A stretch of 64,000 nucleotides of DNA from Burkholderiaceae bacterium (lineage in GTDB: Bacteria > Pseudomonadota > Gammaproteobacteria > Burkholderiales > Burkholderiaceae_C), in NCBI GenBank assembly GCA_919902775.1, contig CAKKRJ010000008.1, positions 1-64,000 on the forward strand, given 5' to 3'. Under the pieces are notes generated by a model. That model made no database searches. It was given only the letters and a program-made list of their open reading frames with translations, and was not told the DNA's origin. Both the position numbers and the translations under genes were made by a program. Positions 48,481-56,630 of the stretch are shown piece by piece. Position 1 is the first letter of the stretch. The number at the start of each line of letters is the position of its first letter.

Positions 48481-49399
48481 ACTCGCACTCGCCGCCAAAA
48501 TCACCCACGTGCCCAGCATGTACCTGAGTGAGTTGCCTGGCCCGCGCTTTGGCACACGCCAAAATGCCATCGACGGTCACAAGGAAATCAGCCGCCGTTG
48601 CCGCGCCCTGGGCGTGGACACGCTGGTGGTGTTTGACACGCATTGGCTGGTCAACGCCAGTTACCACATCAATTGCGCGCCGCATTTCAAGGGCGTGTAC
48701 ACCAGCAACGAGTTGCCGCACTTCATCAGCAACATGGCCTTCGAGTCGCCGGGCAACCCGGCGCTGGGCAAGTTGCTGGCCAAGGTGGCCAACGACTACG
48801 GCGTGGAAACGCTCGCGCACGATGCCACCACCTTGCAGCCCGAATACGGCACGCTGGTGCCACTGCGCTACATGAACGAAGACCAGCATTTCAAGGTGGT
48901 TTCGGTCTCGGCGCTGTGCACCTCGCATTACCTCAACGACAGCGCGCGCCTGGGCTGGGCGATGCGCGAGGCGGTGGAAAAACACTACGACGGCAAGGTG
49001 GCGTTTCTGGCCAGCGGCTCGCTTTCGCACCGCTTTGCGCAAAACGGCCTAGCCCCTGAATTCGCGCACAAGATCTGGAGCCCGTTTTTGGAAAAACTCG
49101 ACGAGCAGGTGCTGCGCATGTGGCACCAGCGCGAGTGGAAAGACTTTTGCGAGATGCTGCCCGAGTACGCCAGCAAGGGCCACGGCGAAGGTTTCATGCA
49201 CGACACCGCCATGCTGCTGGGCGCCCTGGGCTGGACCGACTATGACGGCGGCGTGGAAATCCTCACGCCTTACTTTGGGGCCTCGGGCACGGGCCAGCTC
49301 AACGCCGTGTTTGACGTCACGCCCCAAACGGGCCAACACATTCCAGCGGCGCAGGCCAGCAGTGCGCAAGGCTACACCGCCGTCAGCACCAGGCTGTGA
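48473..49399 (+). CDS. hpaD: 3,4-dihydroxyphenylacetate 2,3-dioxygenase
   Basis: A 308-residue class III (LigB-type) extradiol dioxygenase. Iron ligands are expected from His in KITHVPSMYLS and VVFDTHWLV; other conserved parts are LASGSLSHRFAQNG and SKGHGEGFMHDTAMLLGALG. It opens the homoprotocatechuate ring next to the hydroxyls. AGGAG precedes the start. It is the key enzyme of the cluster. Confidence 0.95.
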   Translation: MGKLALAAKITHVPSMYLSELPGPRFGTRQNAIDGHKEISRRCRALGVDTLVVFDTHWLVNASYHINCAPHFKGVYTSNELPHFISNMAFESPGNPALGKLLAKVANDYGVETLAHDATTLQPEYGTLVPLRYMNEDQHFKVVSVSALCTSHYLNDSARLGWAMREAVEKHYDGKVAFLASGSLSHRFAQNGLAPEFAHKIWSPFLEKLDEQVLRMWHQREWKDFCEMLPEYASKGHGEGFMHDTAMLLGALGWTDYDGGVEILTPYFGASGTGQLNAVFDVTPQTGQHIPAAQASSAQGYTAVSTRL

Positions 49400-49413
49400 A
49401 CGTGAGGACTCCC

Positions 49414-49488
49414 TGTAGGTCGGTGGCTTCAGCCCCGACATGAACCTGCGCCGAAACAACCCAAGTCGGACCTGAAGGTCCGACCTAC
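49414..49488. repeat. REP-like palindrome pair
   Basis: Two opposed units: TGTAGGTCGGTGGCTTCAGC and on to CCGACA (49414-49440), and the opposite-facing GTCGGACCTGAAGGTCCGAC with CTA (49465-49487). Each contains an internal stem. They share the TGTAGGTCGG start seen again at 60.95 kb and 63.15 kb. Located between hpaD and hpaF. Confidence 0.8.
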
Positions 49489-49500
49489 CAAGACAGAACC

Positions 49501-49932
49501 ATGCCCCATCTTGTGATTCTCTATACCGGCCAGCTGGACCAGGAGGTCAACATGACCATCCTGTGCCGCCAGATGGCGGACGCCATGCTCACCGTCAAAG
49601 ACGAAGAGGGCAAGCAGGTTTTTCCGACCGGCGGCACGCGTGTCCTGGCATACCCTGCGCCCCATTACGCGGTGGCCGATGGGGGCGCGGCGGGCCTTGC
49701 CGCTGGGGGGGCAGGAGACTACGCTTTTGTGTACCTGAACGTGCGCATGGGCCGTGGCCGCAGCGAAGCCACCCAGCAACGCGCAGGACAAATTCTGCTC
49801 GAGGTGGCCAAGGCCTTTTTCGCACCCGTCATGGCGCAGCGGCACATCGGCATCACGCTGCAGATCGACGTCGGCGCCGAAGTGTTCGACGCCAAGCACA
49901 GCAACATCCATCCGCTTTTCAACAAGGCCTGA
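49501..49932 (+). CDS. hpaF: 5-carboxymethyl-2-hydroxymuconate delta-isomerase
   Basis: A 143-residue member of the tautomerase superfamily, with Pro2 as the expected catalytic base after Met removal (MPHLVILYTG). It moves a double bond in the HpaE product. It is longer than the roughly 126-residue E. coli enzyme because of a Gly/Ala-rich insert (GGAAGLAAGGAGD) around residues 61-73. hpaH follows after 3 bases. Confidence 0.9.
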   Translation: MPHLVILYTGQLDQEVNMTILCRQMADAMLTVKDEEGKQVFPTGGTRVLAYPAPHYAVADGGAAGLAAGGAGDYAFVYLNVRMGRGRSEATQQRAGQILLEVAKAFFAPVMAQRHIGITLQIDVGAEVFDAKHSNIHPLFNKA

Positions 49933-49935
49933 ACC

Positions 49936-50757
49936 ATGTCCGTGTTCACCGAAGACCAGATCCAGCAACTCGCGCAAGAGCTGAACCAGTCCGAGAAATC
50001 CCGGGTGCAGATCGGGCATTTCTCCAAACGTTTCCCGGGCATGACCATCGAAGACGGTTATCGCATCAACCGCGCCTGGATGGCGCTCAAGTTCGCCGAA
50101 GGCCGGGTCATGATCGGCCACAAGATCGGCCTGACCAGCCGCGCCATGCAGCAGTCCAGCCAGATCGACGAGCCCGATTACGGCACCCTGCTCGACGACA
50201 TGCGCTACACCTGCACGCCGGGCCAGGTGCTCGACATTCCGTTTCAAAACTTCATTGCCCCGCGTGTCGAGGTGGAGCTGGCGTTCATCCTGAAAAATGA
50301 ACTGCGCGGCCCCAACGTGACGGTCGAACAAGTGCTCCAGGCCACCGAATACGTCACGCCCGCCATCGAGATCATCGACGCGCGCATCGAGCAGTTCGAC
50401 CGCCACACCAAGGTCATGCGCAAGGTGTTTGACACCATCAGCGACAACGCCGCCAACGCTGGCATCGTGCTCGGCGCGAACCAGGTCGACCCGCTCGCCA
50501 CCAATCTGCCCTGGTGTGGCGCCATCTTGCGGCAAAACGGGGTGGTCGAGGAAACCGGGCTGGCCGCTGGCGTGCAGGGCCACCCGGCGGTGGGCATCGC
50601 CTGGCTGGCCAACAAACTGGCCCCCTGGGGCGAGCATCTGGCGGCGGGCGAAATCGTGCTGGCCGGTTCGTTCACCAAGCCGGCACCCGCCAAAGTGGGC
50701 GATGTGTTCGATGCGGATTACGGGCCATTGGGCAAGCTGGAGTTTCGGTTTGTTTGA
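49936..50757 (+). CDS. hpaH: 2-oxo-hept-4-ene-1,7-dioate hydratase
   Basis: A 273-residue hydratase of the MhpD family ([20 protein letters not shown]-like region, [32 protein letters not shown]). It adds water to the pathway intermediate, giving the HpaI substrate. Metal-binding glutamates are present in the VEVELAF and EIID segments. Confidence 0.94.
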   Translation: MSVFTEDQIQQLAQELNQSEKSRVQIGHFSKRFPGMTIEDGYRINRAWMALKFAEGRVMIGHKIGLTSRAMQQSSQIDEPDYGTLLDDMRYTCTPGQVLDIPFQNFIAPRVEVELAFILKNELRGPNVTVEQVLQATEYVTPAIEIIDARIEQFDRHTKVMRKVFDTISDNAANAGIVLGANQVDPLATNLPWCGAILRQNGVVEETGLAAGVQGHPAVGIAWLANKLAPWGEHLAAGEIVLAGSFTKPAPAKVGDVFDADYGPLGKLEFRFV

Positions 50758-50788
50758 CGCCTTGCCTTCGTTGGTGGGGCTGTGGGGG

Positions 50789-50870
50789 CTGTCGGTGCCG
50801 GGGTGGCGGCCCGGGCTCAGAGGCGCTTCGCTTTGCCACATCGCCCAGCCCGCCACCCCGGTACCGACAG
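50789..50870. repeat. Imperfect long inverted repeat
   Basis: Arms of 23 bases (50789-50811 and 50848-50870), CTGTCGGTGCCGGGGTGGCG against its near reverse complement, with a loop of 36 bases. An outer pair of CTGTGGG-like segments suggests a further nested stem. It occupies part of the 224-base gap between hpaH and hpaI, which has no gene. Confidence 0.7.
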
Positions 50871-50900
50871 ACAACGCGCTCCCACAGGGGGCAGGGGTTT

Positions 50901-50924
50901 TGTAGGAGGTCGCCCCTGCGACCG
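50901..50924. repeat. REP-like unit upstream of hpaI
   Basis: TGTAGGAGGTCGCCCCTGCG then ACCG; the internal hairpin is GGTCGC-CCCT-GCGACC (50908-50923). It is the same family as the pair between hpaG2 and hpaE, with compensated changes (GGCCGC to GGTCGC) that keep the stem. Confidence 0.8.
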
Positions 50925-50981
50925 AAGCCCTGTTCTTTCACAGCCATCCAGGTGCAGCCCTGCCACAGCCAAGGAAACAAA

Positions 50982-51797
50982 ATGCAAACGCCCCCAAACC
51001 TGTTCAAACAAGCCCTGAAAAACCAGCGCCCGCAAATCGGCCTGTGGATGGGCTTGGCCAACGCCTACACCGCCGAAATCTGTGCCTTGGCTGGGTTTGA
51101 CTGGCTGGTCATCGACGGCGAACACGCGCCCAACGATCTGCGCAGCATCCAGGCCCAGCTGCAAACCTTGGCCGCGTATCCGAACAGCCACCCGGTGTGC
51201 CGCGTGCCCGTGGGTGACACCGCGCTCATCAAGCAATACCTCGACTTGGGCGCACAAAACATCCTCGTGCCCATGGTGGATACCGCCCAGCAGGCAGCGC
51301 AACTGGTGCAAGCCATGCGCTACCCGCAAGGCGATGGCATGGGCGGCGTGCGGGGCATGGCCGGAGCGCGGGCGTCGCGTTGGGGCCACTTTCCGGATTA
51401 CTTCAAGCGCGCCAACGAAGAAGTCTGCTTGCTGGTGCAAGTCGAGTCGCGCGAGGCCCTGCACAACCTGGACGCGATTGCCGCCACACCCGGCGTGGAT
51501 GGCGTGTTCATTGGCCCTGCGGATTTGTCGGCCTCGATGGGCCATGTGGGCAACGCCGCGCACCCCGAGGTGCAAGCGGCCATTGCCGATGCCATCGCCC
51601 GCATCCTGCAAGCGGGCAAGGCCCCCGGCATCCTCACGCCCGATCGGCAACTGGCCACCCACTACCTGAAGCTCGGTGCGGTGTTTGTCGCAGTGGGCCT
51701 GGACACCCAGATCCTGATGCGCCAAACCACCGATCTGGCCGCCCATTTCAAAGCCTCGGTGCAGGCCCTGCCGACGGCCAAAGGCGCGACGTACTGA
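50982..51797 (+). CDS. hpaI: 4-hydroxy-2-oxoheptanedioate aldolase
   Basis: A 271-residue HpcH/HpaI class II pyruvate aldolase ([53 protein letters not shown]). It splits the last intermediate into pyruvate and succinate semialdehyde. Start ATG 50982 has AAGGA upstream. A far longer in-frame reading from 50514 crosses the palindromic gap and is rejected. Confidence 0.95.
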   Translation: MQTPPNLFKQALKNQRPQIGLWMGLANAYTAEICALAGFDWLVIDGEHAPNDLRSIQAQLQTLAAYPNSHPVCRVPVGDTALIKQYLDLGAQNILVPMVDTAQQAAQLVQAMRYPQGDGMGGVRGMAGARASRWGHFPDYFKRANEEVCLLVQVESREALHNLDAIAATPGVDGVFIGPADLSASMGHVGNAAHPEVQAAIADAIARILQAGKAPGILTPDRQLATHYLKLGAVFVAVGLDTQILMRQTTDLAAHFKASVQALPTAKGATY

Positions 51798-51802
51798 AAA
51801 CA

Positions 51803-51835
51803 ATGGGGATCTGACCCCGATTTTTTTGACCCCAT
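51803..51835. repeat. GGGGTC/GACCCC palindrome with T-run
   Basis: ATGGGG-ATCT-GACCCC followed by GATTTTTTT and then GACCCCAT. The first arm can pair with either CCCC block. It may act as a weak terminator between hpaI and the aldolase gene. The TGGGGTC-type motif is a widespread extragenic palindrome in Proteobacteria. Confidence 0.65.
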
Positions 51836-51857
51836 TTCACAAGAAGGAAACCCCGCC

Positions 51858-52646
51858 ATGTTCCCCACCCCCCAACCGCTTGTGCCCTCGCTGCAGGCGC
51901 GTGTGCATCCCGATGAATGGCAGGCCCGCTTGCAGCTGGCAGCTTGTTACCGCGTGTTCGCCATGCTCGGCTGGACCGAGATGATCTACAACCACATCAC
52001 CGTGCGTCTGCCCGACAGCGTCACGGGCGGTGAAAAACAGTTCCTGATCAACCCCTTTGGCCTGCATTACAGCGAGGTCACGGCCAGCAATTTGGTCAAG
52101 ATCAACCTGGCGGGCGAGGTGCTGGACGGCTCACCCTACAAGGTCAATCCGGCGGGCTTTGTGGTGCATGCCACCTTGCACGGCGGCATCGACGGCGCAC
52201 ACTGCGTGATGCACACCCACACCACCGCAGGTGTGGCGGTGGCGTGTCTGAAGGACGGCCTGTCGCAAAGCAATTTCTATTCGGCCCAGTTGCATGGCAT
52301 GGTGGCGTACCACGACTTCGAGGGCATCACCATCCACCCCGAAGAGGGGCCTCGGGTCTTGCAAAGCATTGGCAACAAGCCTGCCGTGATCTTGCGTAAC
52401 CACGGCTTGCTGACTTGGGGCAGCAATTTGCCGCAGACCTTCGCCATTTTGTGGACCTTGCAGCGCGCCTGTGAAATCCAGTTGGCCACGCAAAGCATGG
52501 GCGCGCCGATTCCGGTGCCCGAGCCCATTGCCGCCAAGTGCACCCGCGATGCGCTGCAGTTCAACCCCCACCACGGTGCCGGGCAAGATGTGCTGGATGC
52601 CCTGGTGCGTCAGATGGACCGCATCGACACCGGGTGGCGCGCATGA
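51858..52646 (+). CDS. Class II aldolase/adducin family protein
   Basis: A 262-residue protein with the class II aldolase fold: ITVRLPDS, the metal site MHTHTTAGVAVA and LRNHGLLTWG. It resembles bacterial adducin-like decarboxylases/aldolases often found with aromatic or sugar-acid genes; substrate unknown. Its TGA overlaps the ATG of the next gene by four bases. Confidence 0.88.
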   Translation: MFPTPQPLVPSLQARVHPDEWQARLQLAACYRVFAMLGWTEMIYNHITVRLPDSVTGGEKQFLINPFGLHYSEVTASNLVKINLAGEVLDGSPYKVNPAGFVVHATLHGGIDGAHCVMHTHTTAGVAVACLKDGLSQSNFYSAQLHGMVAYHDFEGITIHPEEGPRVLQSIGNKPAVILRNHGLLTWGSNLPQTFAILWTLQRACEIQLATQSMGAPIPVPEPIAAKCTRDALQFNPHHGAGQDVLDALVRQMDRIDTGWRA

Positions 52647-53656
52647 GCAAGGTGCAGTTCAGCAAAGTTGCCATCGTTGGCGCAGGTGCCATCGGTGGCT
52701 GGATGGGCGTGCACTTGGCGCGTGCCGGGGCCCAGGTCAGCGTGCTGGCGCGAGGCGATACCCTGGCTGCGCTGCAACGCGATGGGCTGACTTTGCATCA
52801 GGGCGGCGAGCAGCACACCGTGTCTGTGCAGGCCTCCGGCGATGCCGCCGTTTTGGGCGTGCAGGACTTGGTGGTGATGGCGGTCAAGGCCCCCGCGCTG
52901 GCTTCGGTCGCGCAGCAGGTGGGCCCGTTGCTGGGCCCGCACACGGTGGTGCTGACCGCCATGAATGGGGTGCCGTGGTGGTTTTTACAAGGCTTTGGCG
53001 GCCCGGTGGCCGGGCGTTCGCTGCACGCGGTCGACCCGGATGGGGCCTTGGCCCGTGCCTTGCCTGCGCCGCACATCATTGGCTGCGTGGTGCATGCCAG
53101 CAGCTCGGTGGATGCCCCTGGCGTGATCCGCCACCATTTTGGTGATGGCCTCATCGTGGGCGAACCCGATGGCCAGTTGACGCCACGTGTGCAAGCCTTG
53201 CACGCTTTGCTGCAAAAGGCCGGCTTCAACGCCAGCGTGTCGCCACAAATCCAGAAAGACATCTGGTACAAACTTTGGGGGAACATGACGGTCAACCCCG
53301 TCAGTGCCCTCACCGGGGCCACGACCGACCGCATTCTGGACGACCCGCTGGTGCGCCAATTCATCTCCAGCGTCATGCTTGAAGCCAAAGCCATTGGTGC
53401 AAGGATCGGTATCCCCATCGATCAGCAGCCCGAAGACCGCCATGTGGTGACGCGCAAACTGGGCGCGTTCCGCACCTCGATGCTGCAGGATGTGGAAGCC
53501 GGCAAACCCGTGGAGCTGGACGCCTTGGTCACCGCTGTGCGCGAACTGGGGCAGCTGACCGACGTGCAGACGCCCTGCACCGATGTGTTGCTGGGGCTCA
53601 GCCGATTGCACGCGCAGCAGCGGGGGCTGTACCCGGCCAACCGCCAGTCACCTTGA
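52643..53656 (+). CDS. 2-dehydropantoate 2-reductase-like oxidoreductase
   Basis: A 337-residue NADP-dependent reductase of the ApbA/PanE family: VAIVGAGAIGGWMGVHLARA, VVMAVKAPAL, and KDIWYKLWGNMTVNPVSALT. Several paralogues exist in Burkholderiales, so it need not make pantoate. The four-base overlap with the aldolase suggests a shared pathway, perhaps reduction of an aldolase product. Confidence 0.88.
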   Translation: MSKVQFSKVAIVGAGAIGGWMGVHLARAGAQVSVLARGDTLAALQRDGLTLHQGGEQHTVSVQASGDAAVLGVQDLVVMAVKAPALASVAQQVGPLLGPHTVVLTAMNGVPWWFLQGFGGPVAGRSLHAVDPDGALARALPAPHIIGCVVHASSSVDAPGVIRHHFGDGLIVGEPDGQLTPRVQALHALLQKAGFNASVSPQIQKDIWYKLWGNMTVNPVSALTGATTDRILDDPLVRQFISSVMLEAKAIGARIGIPIDQQPEDRHVVTRKLGAFRTSMLQDVEAGKPVELDALVTAVRELGQLTDVQTPCTDVLLGLSRLHAQQRGLYPANRQSP

Positions 53657-53694
53657 TGTCATGGGCCGGGCGCATGGGGCGCTAAATTCACCCC

Positions 53695-54618
53695 ATGTCG
53701 TCCCCACCCCGTGCTCCTGCGGCCATCGCCCGGTTGAGCCTGACCGGTTTTCTCACGCTCTTGTTGATCGCCCTGATGATGGGCGCCAACCATGTCGCGG
53801 CGCGCACCGCCTTCAACCACGGCGTGGATGTGGTGACCGCTGTCACCTTTCGCAGCATCGTCACCGCCGTGGTGGTGGCGTTGATCCTGTGGCAACAAAA
53901 AGTGTCGTTGCAACTGTCCCCACGCCAGCGTCAAAGCTTGCTGTTGATCGGGGGGCTGATCGCGGTGCAAAGTGTGTGTCTCTATTCTGCGGTGGCCCGC
54001 TTGCCCGTGGCTTTGGCGTTGCTGGCGTTCAACACCTACCCGTTGCTGACCGCTTTCTGGGCGCGTATTTTGTACGGCCACCGCCCGGAGCGCGCCGTGC
54101 TGCTGGCCATGCCCCTGATCCTGACAGGGCTGGCATTGGCCCTGGATGTGTTGGGCGCGGCATCGGGTCTGGGGGCTGCGCGGCACTGGGGCAACATCGG
54201 CATCGGTGTGGCGTTTGCCTTGGCGGCTTCGGCCACGTTTGGTTTGGCGCTGGTCATCACCCAGCATGAATCGGCCGATGTGGATGGCCGTTTGCGCACC
54301 TTCACCACCATGGCCACGGTGGCGGTGCTGGCGGCGATGGTCGCTTCGACCCAAAGCGGGTTCCATTTGCCCAACGCCAGCGCGGGCTGGTGGGGCCTGG
54401 GGGCCTTGACCTTTTTGTATGGCACGGCCTTCACCATCATGTTCACCGTGCTGCCCAAGTTGGGGGTGGTGGGCAACTCGGCCATCATGAATGTGGAGCC
54501 CGTGTTTGCGCTGGTGCTGGCTTGGGGCGTGCTGGGGCAGTCGATTGCCTGGATGCAGCTGGTCGGGGCCCTGGTGGTGGTGGCCACCGTCATGTGGCTG
54601 GGCTTGCGCAAACGCTGA
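53695..54618 (+). CDS. EamA/DMT family transporter
   Basis: A 307-residue membrane protein with about ten helices in two EamA repeats (LLIALMMGANHVAARTAFNH at the start, FVLVLAWGVLGQ-like end). It would export or import a small metabolite. No substrate can be assigned. Last plus-strand gene of the catabolic run. Confidence 0.88.
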   Translation: MSSPPRAPAAIARLSLTGFLTLLLIALMMGANHVAARTAFNHGVDVVTAVTFRSIVTAVVVALILWQQKVSLQLSPRQRQSLLLIGGLIAVQSVCLYSAVARLPVALALLAFNTYPLLTAFWARILYGHRPERAVLLAMPLILTGLALALDVLGAASGLGAARHWGNIGIGVAFALAASATFGLALVITQHESADVDGRLRTFTTMATVAVLAAMVASTQSGFHLPNASAGWWGLGALTFLYGTAFTIMFTVLPKLGVVGNSAIMNVEPVFALVLAWGVLGQSIAWMQLVGALVVVATVMWLGLRKR

Positions 54619-54655
54619 GGCGGGTGGCCGGTGGCGCACCGCCGGCGGCGGCTCT

Positions 54656-55570
54656 TCAGCCGTTCTTCAAGGCCAGCGCCTTGTCGTACAGCGCGTTTTT
54701 CGATTCCCCGGTGATCTCGGCGGCCAGCTTGACGGCGGTTTTCAGGGGCAATTCAGGCAACAGCAGTTGCAGCACGCGCAGGCCTTCACCCTCGGAGGCC
54801 GCCACAGGGGCGTCGTGCAGCACCAGCACAAATTCTCCGCGCTGGCGATCGGGCTTTTCGGCCAGCCAGGCAGGCAAGGCGTGTGCGGCCAGGGTTTCGA
54901 TTTGCTCAAACTGTTTGGTCAATTCGCGGCCCAGTGTGATCTGGCGTTCGCCCAGCACCGACAGCGCTTGCGCCAGGGCTTCGATGCGGTGCGGCGCTTC
55001 CAGCAACACCACCGCGCGGCTTTCTTGCGCCAGGGCTTGCACCGCCTGCTGGCGCTCACCCGGCTTGCTGGGCAAAAAGCCCGCAAACACGAAGCCGTGT
55101 TCGCCCGTCATGCCCGAGGCACTGAGTGCCGTGGTCACGCTGCTGGCCCCTGGCAACGGCAACACGCGGTAACCCGCTTGCCGCACAGCGGCCACCAGCC
55201 GCGCCCCCGGGTCGCTGATGGCGGGGGTGCCGGCATCGCTCACGTAGGCCACGCGTTCGCCCTGGGCCAAGCGGGCGATCACGGTTTGTGCGGCTTGCGC
55301 TTCGTTGTGCTGGTGCACGGCCAGCAGTTGCGCGCCGGGCCGCTCCAGGCCATAGGCCCGCAGCAGTTGTTGGGTGTGGCGGGTGTCTTCGCAGGCCACG
55401 GCATCGACCCGGGCCAGCACATGCAATGCCCGCAGGCTGATGTCGGCCAGGTTGCCAATCGGGGTGGCCACGACATACAGTGTGCTGGCCGGGTTGTTTT
55501 GCGATCCGGCAGCGTCGTGCGCCGCCTCCAGGGCTTTGGCAAACGAGGCAGACAAGGGAGACGGAGTCAA
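54656..55570 (-). CDS. rsmI: 16S rRNA (cytidine1402-2'-O)-methyltransferase
   Basis: A 304-residue RsmI: TLYVVATPIGNLADISLRAL, ACEDTRHTQQLL, YVSDAGTPAISDPG, and PHRIEALAQAL. It methylates C1402 of 16S rRNA. The start is a TTG at 55570 with GAGGA about 7 bases upstream; no ATG is available in frame. That TTG shares base 55570 with the ATG of yraN on the other strand. Confidence 0.93.
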   Translation of the reverse strand: MTPSPLSASFAKALEAAHDAAGSQNNPASTLYVVATPIGNLADISLRALHVLARVDAVACEDTRHTQQLLRAYGLERPGAQLLAVHQHNEAQAAQTVIARLAQGERVAYVSDAGTPAISDPGARLVAAVRQAGYRVLPLPGASSVTTALSASGMTGEHGFVFAGFLPSKPGERQQAVQALAQESRAVVLLEAPHRIEALAQALSVLGERQITLGRELTKQFEQIETLAAHALPAWLAEKPDRQRGEFVLVLHDAPVAASEGEGLRVLQLLLPELPLKTAVKLAAEITGESKNALYDKALALKNG

Positions 55571-55956
55571 TGCAATTCCTCAAAAAAGACACGGTGGGCC
55601 AGACCACCAAAGCCCGGGGTGATGCGGGCGAAGACGAGGCGCTGGCCTATTTGCAGGCGCGCGGTTTGCGCCTGTTGCAGCGCAATTATCGGACGCCCGG
55701 CCGAGGGGGCGGCGAAATCGACCTGATCATGCAGTCGGGCGATGGCACGGTGGTGTTTGTCGAAGTCCGGCAACGCAGCCGCCGTGACCATGGCGGCGCG
55801 GCCGCCAGCATCGGCTGGCAAAAGCAGCGGCGCATCATTTTCGCGGCCCGGCATTACCTGTTGCGCTGGCGGCACTTGCCCCCTGCACGTTTTGATGTGG
55901 TGACGCTGGAGGGGGCGGGGCCCCAATGGCTGCAAGCGGCGTTTGATGCCGGTTGA
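55570..55956 (+). CDS. yraN: YraN/UPF0102 family endonuclease-like protein
   Basis: A 128-residue protein with the YraN nuclease-like fold: ARGDAGEDEALAYLQARGLR, GEIDLIMQ and VVFVEVRQRS, the E-D-ExR pattern of Holliday-junction resolvase-like enzymes. Its activity is not proven. ATG 55570 has GGAG 3 bases upstream; the start overlaps that of rsmI. Confidence 0.9.
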   Translation: MQFLKKDTVGQTTKARGDAGEDEALAYLQARGLRLLQRNYRTPGRGGGEIDLIMQSGDGTVVFVEVRQRSRRDHGGAAASIGWQKQRRIIFAARHYLLRWRHLPPARFDVVTLEGAGPQWLQAAFDAG

Positions 55957-56045
55957 CGCAGGGGCGGCTTGCCGGTAAGTGATTGGACACACACGGGTGG
56001 GGTGGATGGGCTGGAGCAGCCTCTGGCGGGGTTATCATCGCGGCC

Positions 56046-56630
56046 ATGTTAGACCTGCGCATTCAACAGCATTTCATTGACAGTGCCGACCTGCATTACC
56101 AGGTGGCCGAAGGCTTGGCCAAGCCGGTGGACGAGGCTGTGCAAGCCGTGTTGGCCTGTGTCACGGGCGGGGGCAAGGTGCTGACGGCAGGCATGGGGCC
56201 TTCATCCGGTTTGGCGCAGTATCTGGCCGGTTTGCTGGTGGGGGGGTTCGAGCGCGAACGCCCCGGTTTGTCGGCGCTGGCTTTGTCCGCCGATGCCCTG
56301 ATGGCCACCTTGTGGCCCGAGCCCCAAGGCCTGGCCAGCCAGGTGCGTGCCTTGGGGCACACCGGTGATGTGCTGTTTTTGATCAGTGCCGATGGTTCCG
56401 AGCAGTCCTTGGTGCTGGCCACCCAAGCCGCCCACGAACGTGAAATGAGTGTTGTGGCGCTGACGGGTTACCAGGGCGGCGCGCTGGCGCGCCAGTTGCG
56501 CGAAACCGATGTGCATGTGTGTGTGCCCCATGAGCGGGTGGCACGCGTTCGCGAGGTGCAGCATTTGGTGCTGCACTGTCTGTGTGATGGAATTGATACC
56601 CAGTTGTTGGGTGAACAGGAACCTCTTTAA
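56046..56630 (+). CDS. diaA: DiaA/GmhA-like SIS-domain protein
   Basis: A 194-residue SIS-domain protein (MLDLRIQQHFIDSADLHYQV, GKVLTAGMGPSSGLAQYLAG, LISADGSEQSLVLATQAAHE). In E. coli DiaA binds DnaA and supports replication initiation; GmhA is the heptose isomerase. Neighbours yraN and a BON lipoprotein match the E. coli diaA block, so DiaA is preferred. One base separates it from the BON lipoprotein gene. Confidence 0.87.
   Translation: MLDLRIQQHFIDSADLHYQVAEGLAKPVDEAVQAVLACVTGGGKVLTAGMGPSSGLAQYLAGLLVGGFERERPGLSALALSADALMATLWPEPQGLASQVRALGHTGDVLFLISADGSEQSLVLATQAAHEREMSVVALTGYQGGALARQLRETDVHVCVPHERVARVREVQHLVLHCLCDGIDTQLLGEQEPL

Noticed and set aside
50514-50981. A 156-residue in-frame extension upstream of hpaI.
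   Set aside because: It overlaps hpaH in another frame and crosses the inverted repeats; hpaI has a good ribosome-binding site at its normal start.
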